From Paraburkholderia dioscoreae (GTDB lineage Bacteria > Pseudomonadota > Gammaproteobacteria > Burkholderiales > Burkholderiaceae), in the NCBI RefSeq assembly GCF_902459535.1, contig NZ_LR699555.1, forward strand, positions 1 to 64,000: a stretch of DNA of 64,000 nucleotides, written 5' to 3'. The notes below the pieces were generated by a model that saw nothing but the letters and a program-made list of their open reading frames with translations, was not told where the DNA came from and ran no database searches. The position numbers and the translations under genes are program-made. Shown here piece after piece: positions 57,181 through 64,000 of the stretch. Within the stretch, counting starts at the first letter, position 1. Each line of letters begins with the position of its first letter.

Positions 57181-58395
57181 TCACGCTGCGCGCGAAGGTA
57201 CTACAGCTGGCGGAATTTCGGGCATCACGTCACCAGAGATCCACCGCAAGTGCTTGAGCGGGCTGCTTTCTGTCAGGTCGTTGAGTGCTGCCATGTAGTC
57301 CTCCGAGGCGTTGGACGGCACAAGGTACATGGCCGTGTGCTTCGGCTGCGTATCGCTCAGGATGACGCTCGCCAGAGGGCGCGAGGCAGGCAGGTTGTAG
57401 CGCTGGCCTTTTACAAAGCGGCGGCCTGAAGCAATCAGCGTCTCTATCAGATTCTTCTCGTCGACATTCGTGAACGGGACCCAGTGCTCGGTCGTGACCA
57501 TGAACGCCATTTCCTCGATCTGTGCGACGCCGGCCGGGTCAATGCTGAAAGTCGCAATCGTGACCAGGTGGATTTCAGGAAAAGCATTCCACAGGCTGAC
57601 TTCGTCTGTGAATACCTTCTTCAGCTTCTTGTTCAGATCCTCGCTGATCATGAAGAAGAAATCCGGAACCTGCTTCAGGATCATTTTGCGGCCGTAGCGT
57701 GCGGCGGTGACTTCCTTCACTTCGCCAATAACGATGAACAGTTTCTGCCCCGGACGATCCGATTTTTCGGCCCCGGCAATGAACGCCTTACGCCGCTGTG
57801 TGATCTCGTCCTTGCGGTCGACGTAGAAGGGTTCGGGAACGTAGAGGGTAGTGGGCAGATGCAGCCCCTTCGTGATCTTCCCATGTGCCGCGCGACTCAG
57901 GTACTTGTGCACCGTCGCCCAGCTCCGCTTTCCCTGCATGCCGGGGTTCCAGTGGGTGAGGTGGGATTCATCCCACAGGAAGTGCAGCAGCGAACGTATC
58001 GTCAACTTCGAGCTGTCCGCCTTTATGCTTCCTTGCTCTGACTCGGACGGCGCCGGCGGCGCACGGCCTGCAATCTTGTTCAGCGCAAAGTCGAGTTTAA
58101 GCATCGTCATGCCTTCCTCGACGTCTTCCTTGATCGCGTGACCCATCACCTCGCCAAGACCACTTAGCTCCGCAGGCGGCTCGTACGAGTCGCAGTCTGC
58201 TGAGTGGTCTGCGCCGGACTCCGGCATACGTTTGATCTGGAAATGTCCGGATACCTTGGAGACGTACATAGGCGCTCCAGGTCGAACACACAGGCAGAGC
58301 GGCCGAATTTTTGTATGGTGGACCCGCCCAAGCGCCGCCTGCAGGCCCGGGTCATCCTCGTTGTAAACCCTTCCGTCGATCGAATACTGGTGCAT
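57181..58395 (-). CDS. DUF1173 plasmid protein
   Basis: A 404-residue protein of the DUF1173 family, common on large plasmids and integrative elements of proteobacteria. The N-terminus carries a Cys/His-rich stretch (PLCLCVRPGAPMYVSKV ... SADCDSYEPP) that looks metal binding. Further blocks are RSLLHFLWDESHLTHWNPGMQGKRSWATVHKYL and GEVKEVTAARYGRKMILKQVPDFFFMIS. Role unknown; it travels with conjugation genes. It is followed upstream by the zeta-KfrB gene on the same strand. Confidence 0.75.
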   Translation of the reverse strand: MHQYSIDGRVYNEDDPGLQAALGRVHHTKIRPLCLCVRPGAPMYVSKVSGHFQIKRMPESGADHSADCDSYEPPAELSGLGEVMGHAIKEDVEEGMTMLKLDFALNKIAGRAPPAPSESEQGSIKADSSKLTIRSLLHFLWDESHLTHWNPGMQGKRSWATVHKYLSRAAHGKITKGLHLPTTLYVPEPFYVDRKDEITQRRKAFIAGAEKSDRPGQKLFIVIGEVKEVTAARYGRKMILKQVPDFFFMISEDLNKKLKKVFTDEVSLWNAFPEIHLVTIATFSIDPAGVAQIEEMAFMVTTEHWVPFTNVDEKNLIETLIASGRRFVKGQRYNLPASRPLASVILSDTQPKHTAMYLVPSNASEDYMAALNDLTESSPLKHLRWISGDVMPEIPPAVVPSRAA

Positions 58396-58465
58396 CTGCA
58401 GCTCCCCGTAGAGTTACGTGTTATCGCGGCCTTCCGTTGATGCCAGCGGGCCCGCATCGCTGGTT

Positions 58466-59719
58466 TCAAAGACCGTCTAGCCCACGCTTCCGGGTGTTTT
58501 GCTGCGAAACTTCGCGCTGCCGAGTCTGTTCGGTCGTCTGCTTCGTCTGCTCGTTCACCTGCTTACGCTCGTTCGCCTTGAATTCCAGCTCGATGCGCTG
58601 TCCCTTGCTTACGTCGCGGCTCAGATCCGCCTTGGCAAACCGCACGGCGTCGGTTCTCCCCGTCTGAACAAGCACATGCGTGTCGGTTACTTCGACGACC
58701 TTGCCGGTCACATTCGAGCTGACCTTACTCGAATCGGTAATACGCAAGCCGCTCTGCGTCTGCCGGCCCGCATCACCCTCTTTTGCGTGATCGTGCCCTA
58801 GAACAGGCGCTTGGCCACTTCCTGACGGGATTCCTCGTTCTCGTGCATCTCCTTGATCCCTTCCATGGCGCTGTTGATCCACTGCGAGGCGATCTCGCGG
58901 TGGGAGTCCGGCTGCTTGTCGGTAGGCGTCGTCGTTGATTCGCCCGCTTTCCCGGAGTTGTTCGATTCTGGCGTGGAGCCGTTGTTCGATGTGTTCATAA
59001 GTACCTTCCGATTTAAGAACATTGATATTTTCGAAGCCCTGCAGGTTGACTGGCTTCGAGCGATCGCGGACGTCGACTATGTCCAGCAGGACGTTATCGC
59101 CAAAGTATGCGCCAAGTTGTTCCAGCGATTGCGGCAGACCGCCCTGAATCTTTGCGATTGTCGCGATGCTGGATCCGCGTCCTTCCTCGTAGAACCGCCG
59201 TAGCGTATTGTCGAGGGCGTTTTCTGAACGCGCATGTACAACGATGATATGCGCCCGGAACCCGGCGTCGATCGCCTGCTGGATCTTGTCGACGCTCGTT
59301 GCGAAGGTCGACATCTGTCCCTCGAAGACCATGTGCGCGTCGCGTGGCAACGAATTTTCCTTCAGCACCATGGACGTCTTGCCGGCGCCAGGCGATCCTG
59401 TCAGAAAATACACCGTATCCCGACCTGACTCCCGCTTGCCCTGGAGATTCTGCGCAAACAGGGCTGACGAAAGCACCGCCGCAGAATTGTGCACCGGGTT
59501 GTTGTACCTGTTGCGCGATTCGCGAGACGCACTGAACTCCGCAAACGTTTCCTTGAACAGATCCGCAGCGACGTAACGTCCATCAAATGAACGCGCGTCG
59601 TCGCGATACGCCAGGAGAAACTTCTCCGGGTCGGCCGTCGCCGCCTCGATTGCTCGTTCCTGCACGAGCCGCCTATCAGGTTCATCGAAATTTACATACC
59701 GAATATTTTCAAGCTGCAT
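58466..59719 (-). CDS. Zeta-toxin-type kinase fused to a KfrB-like domain
   Basis: A 417-residue protein. The N-terminal two thirds contain a P-loop (YFLTGSPGAGKTSMVL, about 107-122), a downstream EGQ, and helical LDN...RRFYEEGRGSSIATIAKIQGGLP, the layout of zeta-type nucleotide kinases. After a poorly conserved linker (about 255-325) a KfrB-like beta domain follows: VTGKVVEVTDTHVLVQTGRTDAVRFAKADL. The tail is Gln/Lys/Glu rich. In the linker the codon bias drops and a second frame is coding (58798-58998). Zeta proteins phosphorylate UDP-sugars; a matching epsilon antitoxin is not seen, so a plasmid role other than toxin is possible. Confidence 0.7.
   Translation of the reverse strand: MQLENIRYVNFDEPDRRLVQERAIEAATADPEKFLLAYRDDARSFDGRYVAADLFKETFAEFSASRESRNRYNNPVHNSAAVLSSALFAQNLQGKRESGRDTVYFLTGSPGAGKTSMVLKENSLPRDAHMVFEGQMSTFATSVDKIQQAIDAGFRAHIIVVHARSENALDNTLRRFYEEGRGSSIATIAKIQGGLPQSLEQLGAYFGDNVLLDIVDVRDRSKPVNLQGFENINVLKSEGTYEHIEQRLHARIEQLRESGRINDDAYRQAAGLPPRDRLAVDQQRHGRDQGDARERGIPSGSGQAPVLGHDHAKEGDAGRQTQSGLRITDSSKVSSNVTGKVVEVTDTHVLVQTGRTDAVRFAKADLSRDVSKGQRIELEFKANERKQVNEQTKQTTEQTRQREVSQQNTRKRGLDGL
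58798..58998 (-). CDS. Small gene overlapping the zeta-KfrB linker in another frame
   Basis: A 66-residue product starting MNTSNNGSTPESNNSGKAGE and ending ESRQEVAKRLF, with helical SQWINSAMEGIKEMHENEE. Its ATG follows GGAAGGT at the right spacing. Third codon positions are mostly G or C in this frame, whereas the same bases read in the zeta-KfrB frame give many A/T-ending codons. So this frame is probably translated; whether the long frame is also used there, or a frameshift has split it, is open. Confidence 0.5.
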   Translation of the reverse strand: MNTSNNGSTPESNNSGKAGESTTTPTDKQPDSHREIASQWINSAMEGIKEMHENEESRQEVAKRLF

Positions 59720-59725
59720 AGGCAC

Positions 59726-60133
59726 ACTCCGGTCCTTTACGCCAATTTGGGCTGGACTTCTTGGATACCGCGGTTATGGGAAGAGCAGGGCAATGTGGTC
59801 CGACTTCTCCGACTCGCACGCGCCTCCTGACGCGCGACGCGCCGTACTTCCGTGTGTCGTTGCAATCAATGCCATATCTGCCGGAAGCTCATGCTCGTTC
59901 AACGGCGAAATTGTAGTCGAGGTGCTGAAAATAACCTTAAAACAATGCGTATTGAGTAGCCAAAAGTCCCTATTCATCGCAATACAGCCGTCGCACATTT
60001 CTCAACGATGCTTACCAATATTCCGGTTGCTGAAGTACAACGTTAGATAATGCAAGTCATTGAAAAATAAATTATACTCACTACCGCGCATGATACAAGT
60101 TAAGAACGTTAGCGCGGCCTATACGGGGGCACA
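59726..60133. other. 408-bp divergent intergenic region
   Basis: Separates leftward zeta-KfrB from the rightward small membrane gene. The right half is AT-rich (AAATTATACTC at 60070-60080, and GATACAAGTT), so it likely holds the promoter of the conjugation-side genes. No oriT-like nic pattern was recognised. Two opposite short frames here lack start signals. Confidence 0.45.
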
Positions 60134-60466
60134 ATGACTAAAGACCAAAAGCTTCAAGCGATTTTCGGGAACCGCACGCCTATTCTTCTCATGGCTGTCG
60201 CGGTACTTCAGGTGCTCGACTGGCACAGCACACTCACAGCTCCTCGCGGGCGATTTGAGACCAACAAACTACTCAACTGGCTAGGCCAGTGGGCGAGCTT
60301 TGCTGTCGTCGTTTCGGCCATCAAGATCTGCTTCATCGTCGCGCTTCTAGTGGGTTTCATCTACTGGCGCAAGCACAAGGGCCTCTACGAGACCGAGTTC
60401 ACCGCATGCCTGTGTGTGGCTGCGCTGGTCTATGGAGCGGTCGTGTTCAACAACTATTTTTCATAA
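60134..60466 (+). CDS. Small plasmid membrane protein
   Basis: A 110-residue protein with three to four hydrophobic segments (ILLMAVAVLQVLDWHSTLT, WASFAVVVSAIKICFIVALLVGFIYW, ACLCVAALVYGAVVFN). LQVLDWHST recalls the DUF5658 pattern of small membrane proteins, but this is weak. It is the first gene rightward from the plasmid control region, and its stop overlaps the operator at 60465. Confidence 0.55.
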   Translation: MTKDQKLQAIFGNRTPILLMAVAVLQVLDWHSTLTAPRGRFETNKLLNWLGQWASFAVVVSAIKICFIVALLVGFIYWRKHKGLYETEFTACLCVAALVYGAVVFNNYFS

Positions 60467-60482
60467 CATCAATATTGATGTT
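60465..60482. promoter_or_regulatory. Palindromic operator, copy 2, and promoter
   Basis: AACATCAATATTGATGTT, perfect 18-bp palindrome sharing the 16-bp core of the copy at 55044. TTGATG inside it can act as -35, with TATCAT 18 bases later (60499-60504) as -10, driving the gene at 60617 and the conjugation genes. Confidence 0.75.
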
Positions 60483-60616
60483 TTGATGCTGCCGTGTGTA
60501 TCATCAAGCACGGCTGACTCGTTCGGCCCAACCCCTCTTGCCGCCGTGAAGGAGAAACGGCCGGCATGCTTGCCCGCTTCGGTATCATTTGGGGATTAAT
60601 TGATCTGGAGCGAATA

Positions 60617-60880
60617 ATGAACGATGTAATTGTTGAGTTGGACCTGAAGCAGGCCGCTGCAGCCGGGACGATCAAGGATTTTGTAATTCAGGAAGTCGAG
60701 AGCGGGTACGTCCTGCTCACGATTTTTGCCCGTTCGAAGACCGAACACATTCTGTACACCCAGCGCAAGATCGCACGCACATGGGCCAACGTGGGATCGG
60801 TCATCGAATTCATCTTGCAGTACAAACCCGAGCTACCTGAGGTGACCGTTCGCCTCATGAAGCGCTCTCATCGAAGATAG
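60617..60880 (+). CDS. Uncharacterised small plasmid protein, ParC-like in layout
   Basis: An 87-residue soluble protein starting MNDVIVELDLKQAAAAGTIKDFVIQEVESGYVLLTIF, with GGAG ahead of ATG. The pattern beta-strand, KTEHILYTQRKIARTWANVGSVIEFIL recalls small partition-associated ParC-type proteins, which is only a weak resemblance. It is the first gene behind the palindromic operator and directly precedes the DsbC-like gene. Confidence 0.5.
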   Translation: MNDVIVELDLKQAAAAGTIKDFVIQEVESGYVLLTIFARSKTEHILYTQRKIARTWANVGSVIEFILQYKPELPEVTVRLMKRSHRR

Positions 60881-60887
60881 AGGTTTT

Positions 60888-61664
60888 ATGCGTTTGTTTT
60901 GGAAAGTTTCCGCAGCGGTAATCTGCGCCGGTTATACGCTCATGGCCCACGCGGGCTTCTCGGAAGATCTGGTTAAGCGCTTCCCGGCTGCACAGGGGGC
61001 AAAGATCGAGAAGGCGTTTCCCGGCTTTTACTCGGTCGTCAAGGGCAACGAGATTTTCTTCGTCCGCGACGACCTGTCGATCCTGATTTCCGGCAACGTC
61101 ATCGACCTCAAGAAGAATGTGTCGCTGACGTCCGCAATCGAGGAAGCGAACCGGCCGAAAATCGACGTATCCCAACTGGACCTGAAGGACGCGATCAAGT
61201 TCGGCAGTGGTTCACGTCGGCTGTATGTATTCTCAGATCCGGACTGCCCGTACTGCCGGTCCCTAGAAGGCAGCCTGACCAAGCTGACCGATGTAACCAT
61301 CTACATTTTCCCGTTCCCGCTCGCGCAATTGCACCCGAACGCGCCGGGCGTGGCGGAAGCGATCTGGTGTCAGGCCGATCGCGTCCAGGCATGGCACGAT
61401 TATCAGAACATCGCTCAAGTGGTCCCGGCAAACGCGCTAATGCCTGCTTGGCACAACTACCTCCATCAACACAAGCAGCCCGATCAGCCTCTATGCGATA
61501 ACCCGATTGCGCGAAACCTTGCCGTTGGGGAAAAGTGGCAGATCGCCGGCACGCCAGCGCTGATCTTTGAAGACGGCACCCTGATCCCCGGCGCTGCTCC
61601 GGCCGAGCGGATTCAAGCCCAGCTCGCCAAGTCGCATGCGAACCTTTCGACGGCATCGAAATGA
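60888..61664 (+). CDS. DsbC-family thiol-disulfide isomerase of the conjugation region
   Basis: A 258-residue periplasmic protein with signal peptide (AAVICAGYTLMAHAG), N-terminal DsbC dimerisation domain and a thioredoxin fold with CPYC (YVFSDPDCPYCRSLEGSL, about 118-121) and cis-Pro in IAGTPALIFEDGTLIPG. It probably helps fold the Cys-rich TraU and TraN-type transfer proteins; DsbC is a usual member of F-type systems. GAGG precedes the start, and the next gene overlaps by 4 bases. Confidence 0.85.
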   Translation: MRLFWKVSAAVICAGYTLMAHAGFSEDLVKRFPAAQGAKIEKAFPGFYSVVKGNEIFFVRDDLSILISGNVIDLKKNVSLTSAIEEANRPKIDVSQLDLKDAIKFGSGSRRLYVFSDPDCPYCRSLEGSLTKLTDVTIYIFPFPLAQLHPNAPGVAEAIWCQADRVQAWHDYQNIAQVVPANALMPAWHNYLHQHKQPDQPLCDNPIARNLAVGEKWQIAGTPALIFEDGTLIPGAAPAERIQAQLAKSHANLSTASK

Positions 61665-61918
61665 AAGCACTGACCAACCGACTCCTTTCGCGGCTGGCCG
61701 TGCGTGGCCAGCACACCGTTCTTCACGCGGGGGTAATCACGCTGGTCGCGACGGCGATCTTCATGATGTACACCGCGGGTGAAATGGGCCCAATGGGACC
61801 GCTGATCATTGCGCTGTCTTTCTACGTTGTCTTCGCCGCCGTCATGATCGAAGTGATCCTTGGCGCGTTCGCACTCTCAAGAAAGCTCGCGCAGGCTGGC
61901 CTGCGCCGGTTCTCCTGA
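61661..61918 (+). CDS. Small membrane protein of the conjugation region
   Basis: An 85-residue protein with two hydrophobic segments (VLHAGVITLVATAIFMMYTAG and GPLIIALSFYVVFAAVMIEVILGAFAL) and basic ends. ATGA overlap with the DsbC-like gene. Its size and place, before the transglycosylase and traW, are like small F-type accessory membrane proteins, but it is not clearly TrbI. Family not recognised. Confidence 0.6.
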   Translation: MKALTNRLLSRLAVRGQHTVLHAGVITLVATAIFMMYTAGEMGPMGPLIIALSFYVVFAAVMIEVILGAFALSRKLAQAGLRRFS

Positions 61919-61933
61919 AAAGACGTAGACGAC

Positions 61934-62458
61934 GTGATGTTGCGCTTCCTTCTATATCCCTTAGTAGCACTAATCGCATGTAATGCGGCGCAGGCGGGTA
62001 CGGATGAGTGCTTCGCCCATGCAGCGCAGCGCCGCAACATCAATGTGAATTTGCTGCGGGCGATCGGCAAGGTCGAGTCGAACTACAGACCGTATGTGAC
62101 CAACGCCGACACCAACGCGATTGGGGTGATGCAGATCATGCCATTCCACCTGAACTGGTTAAAGAAGTACGGCATCTACGAACGCGATCTCTTTGACGCC
62201 TGTACCAATATCAACGTGGGCGCGTTCCTGCTGGCCGACTTCATCCGTATGTACGGCGATACCTGGCGTGCGGTCGGCGCATATGGCGCCGGTATCAAAC
62301 CAGACAAGGAGCAGGCGCGGATCAAGTACGCCCGCCTGGTGCAGGCGACGTACGAGCGGATTACACAGAAGCCCTCGACCAGTCCGGTTCCGGCGCACTC
62401 GAGCCGCACGGCCGACCCCGTGCAACCCGAAAGACCAACTTTGGTGGTGCAGCAATGA
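61934..62458 (+). CDS. Lytic transglycosylase of the conjugation apparatus
   Basis: A 174-residue SLT-type transglycosylase with signal peptide (YPLVALIACNAAQAGT). The catalytic Glu is in LLRAIGKVESNYRPY (about 46), followed by NAIGVMQIMPFHLNWL and the active-site Tyr region NVGAFLLADFIRMYGDTWRAVGAYGAG. It opens the peptidoglycan for the pilus and channel. The last bases overlap the start of traW (ATGA). A Pro/Thr-rich tail follows the domain. Confidence 0.88.
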   Translation: MMLRFLLYPLVALIACNAAQAGTDECFAHAAQRRNINVNLLRAIGKVESNYRPYVTNADTNAIGVMQIMPFHLNWLKKYGIYERDLFDACTNINVGAFLLADFIRMYGDTWRAVGAYGAGIKPDKEQARIKYARLVQATYERITQKPSTSPVPAHSSRTADPVQPERPTLVVQQ

Positions 62459-63123
62459 AACAGATACTTCCGATAACACTGCTGCTCTTGACGGCGACTG
62501 CTGCGAATCTGTCTTGCGCGGAGGATCTTGGAGTCAAGGCTCAGACATACGCGCTGGATCGCGATGCAGGCGAGCAGATCAAGGATGTCATGCGCAAAAA
62601 GCAGGCGAGCGGGGAGCTTGACCAGTTCTGGAAGAACTACCGCGACCGCACGATCGCGTCGATCAAGAACCCGCCATCGCTTGGCATCCGAAGCGACTAC
62701 ACGGCGCGAACGGAGCTGCGCGAACTGCGGTTCGTCGTCCCGTCCGATTACAAAGACCAGGATGGACGGGTCATCGTGAAGCGGGGGACGGTGATCGAAC
62801 CGCTCAAGATCATGCCGCTGACCAGCGGCCTTCTCTTCATTGACGGAAACGACCCGCAACAGGTTGCGTACGCCGTCAGGCGCAGCCAGAACGAACCGCT
62901 GAAGATCGTGCTCACAGCGGGGTCCCCGTACCTCATGCGGATCAAGTACCGCAATGTGCCGTGGCATGGCGGCATGGGCGTGCCGTTCTACTTTGACCAG
63001 CGAAAGATGATCATCAGCAGCCTTTCAAAGCTCTATGGCGTCGAGATCAACAGCGTGCCAGCCGCGCTCGTTCAGCAGGGCGACAAGCTCGCAATCCAGT
63101 TCGGTATGGGAGTCTCAAATTGA
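62455..63123 (+). CDS. traW: TraW, F-type conjugation protein
   Basis: A 222-residue periplasmic protein with a signal peptide (ITLLLLTATAANLSCAED). It matches TraW by ALDRDAGEQIKDVMRKKQASGELDQFWKNYRDRTIASIKNPPSLGIRSDYTARTELRELRFVVPSDYKDQDGRVIVKRGTVIEPL. TraW acts with TraU and TrbC in pilus assembly in F-like type IV systems. It overlaps the transglycosylase gene by 4 bases and is followed by traU with overlapping stop/start. Confidence 0.9.
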   Translation: MKQILPITLLLLTATAANLSCAEDLGVKAQTYALDRDAGEQIKDVMRKKQASGELDQFWKNYRDRTIASIKNPPSLGIRSDYTARTELRELRFVVPSDYKDQDGRVIVKRGTVIEPLKIMPLTSGLLFIDGNDPQQVAYAVRRSQNEPLKIVLTAGSPYLMRIKYRNVPWHGGMGVPFYFDQRKMIISSLSKLYGVEINSVPAALVQQGDKLAIQFGMGVSN

Positions 63124-64000
63124 AATATCTTGTCCGTCTCTGGTTTGCCCTCGTTATTGGGTTTGGAATCTCTGGTGGCGCTCAGGCCCAGCAGATCTGC
63201 AACGGCAGCTTTCCGAATCTGATCAGCGATATCTGCTACGACTGCATTTTCCCAATCTCTATCGTGGGCGGCCTTCTGAACCTCGGTGTCTCCGGTGACG
63301 ACTACGACACGGGGGTAAGCAGTTCGCCGGTCTGCATCTGCGCGAATAACCTCGCGATCGGAACGCCTGTGTCATTTTGGGAGCCGCGCTACATGGTCGA
63401 CACAACCAACAAGCCCGGTTGCATGCCGCTGCTGGGGGGAATTGACATCAACACACCCTACAACGCCGCGGAATACGGGACCGAGAACACAACCACTGCG
63501 CCCATCGGCGGCAAGCGAAAGTCGGCCTTCATGCAGGTCAATGAGTACATCAATCCCGTCATGTCGGCTATCGGCGTGGTGGTCAACAATCCGTGCCTGG
63601 ACAACCGGTCGTTTGATGTCCCCTTTCTTAGCTGGGCGGACCCGACCTGGAACGACGACTCGCTGTCGCTCATGCTCACACCCTACGCCTATCCATTCGC
63701 CGGCGTCCCCAGCATCGCAGCCGAATTGCCGGATGCGATCTCGGCGACCTTCGGCTTTCCGATGCAGATCCTCTTTTGGGTGGCGGGCGCATGGGGGCCC
63801 ATGTACCCCCTGGACGGCAACGTTGCGGTGGCGAACACACCGGAACAGGTTTCTCACCTGATGATCGCGCGGATCTTCGCAAAGCTGCACGCCGCAGGCG
63901 CCCAGCAGAGTTCAGCGGGGCAGGATGCACTCGACTCGTGTGGCGCACTCGGCGTACCGCAGCTGGTGATGGATAAACGCCAGTACAAGACCAACCGCAC
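63120..64000 (+). CDS. traU: TraU, F-type conjugation protein (partial, runs off the window)
   Basis: The frame opens with TTG at 63120, overlapping the traW stop codon, and runs to the window end (293 residues visible; the F protein has about 330). It starts with a signal peptide (LWFALVIGFGISGGAQAQQ) and is Cys-rich: CNGSFPNLISDICYDCIFPISIVG and PVCICANN, then FWEPRYMVDTTNKPGCMPLLGG, which is the TraU hallmark. It is needed for DNA transfer and pilus assembly; its disulfides explain the nearby DsbC-like protein. Its 3' end is beyond the window. Confidence 0.88.
   Translation, partial: MKYLVRLWFALVIGFGISGGAQAQQICNGSFPNLISDICYDCIFPISIVGGLLNLGVSGDDYDTGVSSSPVCICANNLAIGTPVSFWEPRYMVDTTNKPGCMPLLGGIDINTPYNAAEYGTENTTTAPIGGKRKSAFMQVNEYINPVMSAIGVVVNNPCLDNRSFDVPFLSWADPTWNDDSLSLMLTPYAYPFAGVPSIAAELPDAISATFGFPMQILFWVAGAWGPMYPLDGNVAVANTPEQVSHLMIARIFAKLHAAGAQQSSAGQDALDSCGALGVPQLVMDKRQYKTNR

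Noticed and set aside
59793..60050. Plus-strand 85-codon frame in the zeta-traffic intergenic region
   Set aside because: No ribosome-binding site, odd composition (low-complexity Ser/Ile), and an opposite frame of the same length; treated as non-coding.
62176..62967. A 263-codon minus-strand frame
   Set aside because: Antisense to the transglycosylase and traW, which carry clear signal peptides and motifs.

Overview
The window looks like accessory DNA of a beta-proteobacterium of the Burkholderia / Paraburkholderia group, most likely part of a large conjugative plasmid or a plasmid-derived element. The codon usage is GC-rich. The left part carries an imuA-imuB-dnaE2 mutasome of the Burkholderia type, the centre a beta-proteobacterial arsenite-oxidase locus, and the right end plasmid genes (DUF1173, zeta-KfrB, F-type TraW/TraU). 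This assignment comes from gene content and family resemblance read by eye; no database search was run. I see no rRNA, tRNA or CRISPR array.

Layout. 0-4 kb: a Dps protein, a 5' fragment of a group II intron joined to the tail of a broken MocR-type regulator, an intact MocR regulator and a DUF2970 protein. 4.2-11.5 kb: an SOS block (imuA, imuB, dnaE2 and a long-form SRAP protein, all leftward) with a perfect LexA box and three small rightward genes on its other side. 11.7-34.4 kb: a large arsenic island. It holds arsN2-like, an MFS transporter, an unknown gene, arsH, arsR, arsI, a second arsR, a complete phosphate-import set (pstSCAB-phoU-phoB) with a Pho box, arsC-acr3, an acylphosphatase, the arsenite sensing set aioXSR, arsenite oxidase aioBA behind a sigma-54 promoter, moaA, a second arsC of the glutaredoxin type, and arsO.

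34.4-38 kb: a second LexA box lies in front of a DUF2806 protein, followed by an Mrr-like PD-(D/E)XK nuclease and a membrane protein whose start overlaps the nuclease stop; this could be an SOS-linked defence unit. 38-45 kb: a phage-like C4/ash leader, a likely small RNA, a small HTH gene between two copies of its probable operator, and many short orphan genes. 45-55 kb: DUF5677, a Xre-RES toxin-antitoxin pair, a YedK-type SRAP, several unknown genes, then DUF2971 and a Shedu (SduA) nuclease.

55-64 kb: a GDSL esterase lipoprotein, a membrane HExxH protein, DUF1173, a zeta-KfrB fusion with a small gene embedded in another frame, and the start of an F-type conjugation region (DsbC-like, transglycosylase, TraW, TraU running off the end). 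A palindromic operator is repeated at 55.04 and 60.47 kb and may tie the esterase and conjugation-side genes to one regulator.

Together the genes suggest a replicon that oxidises, reduces and exports arsenic, keeps phosphate uptake up under arsenate, carries mutagenic repair, and defends and transfers itself.
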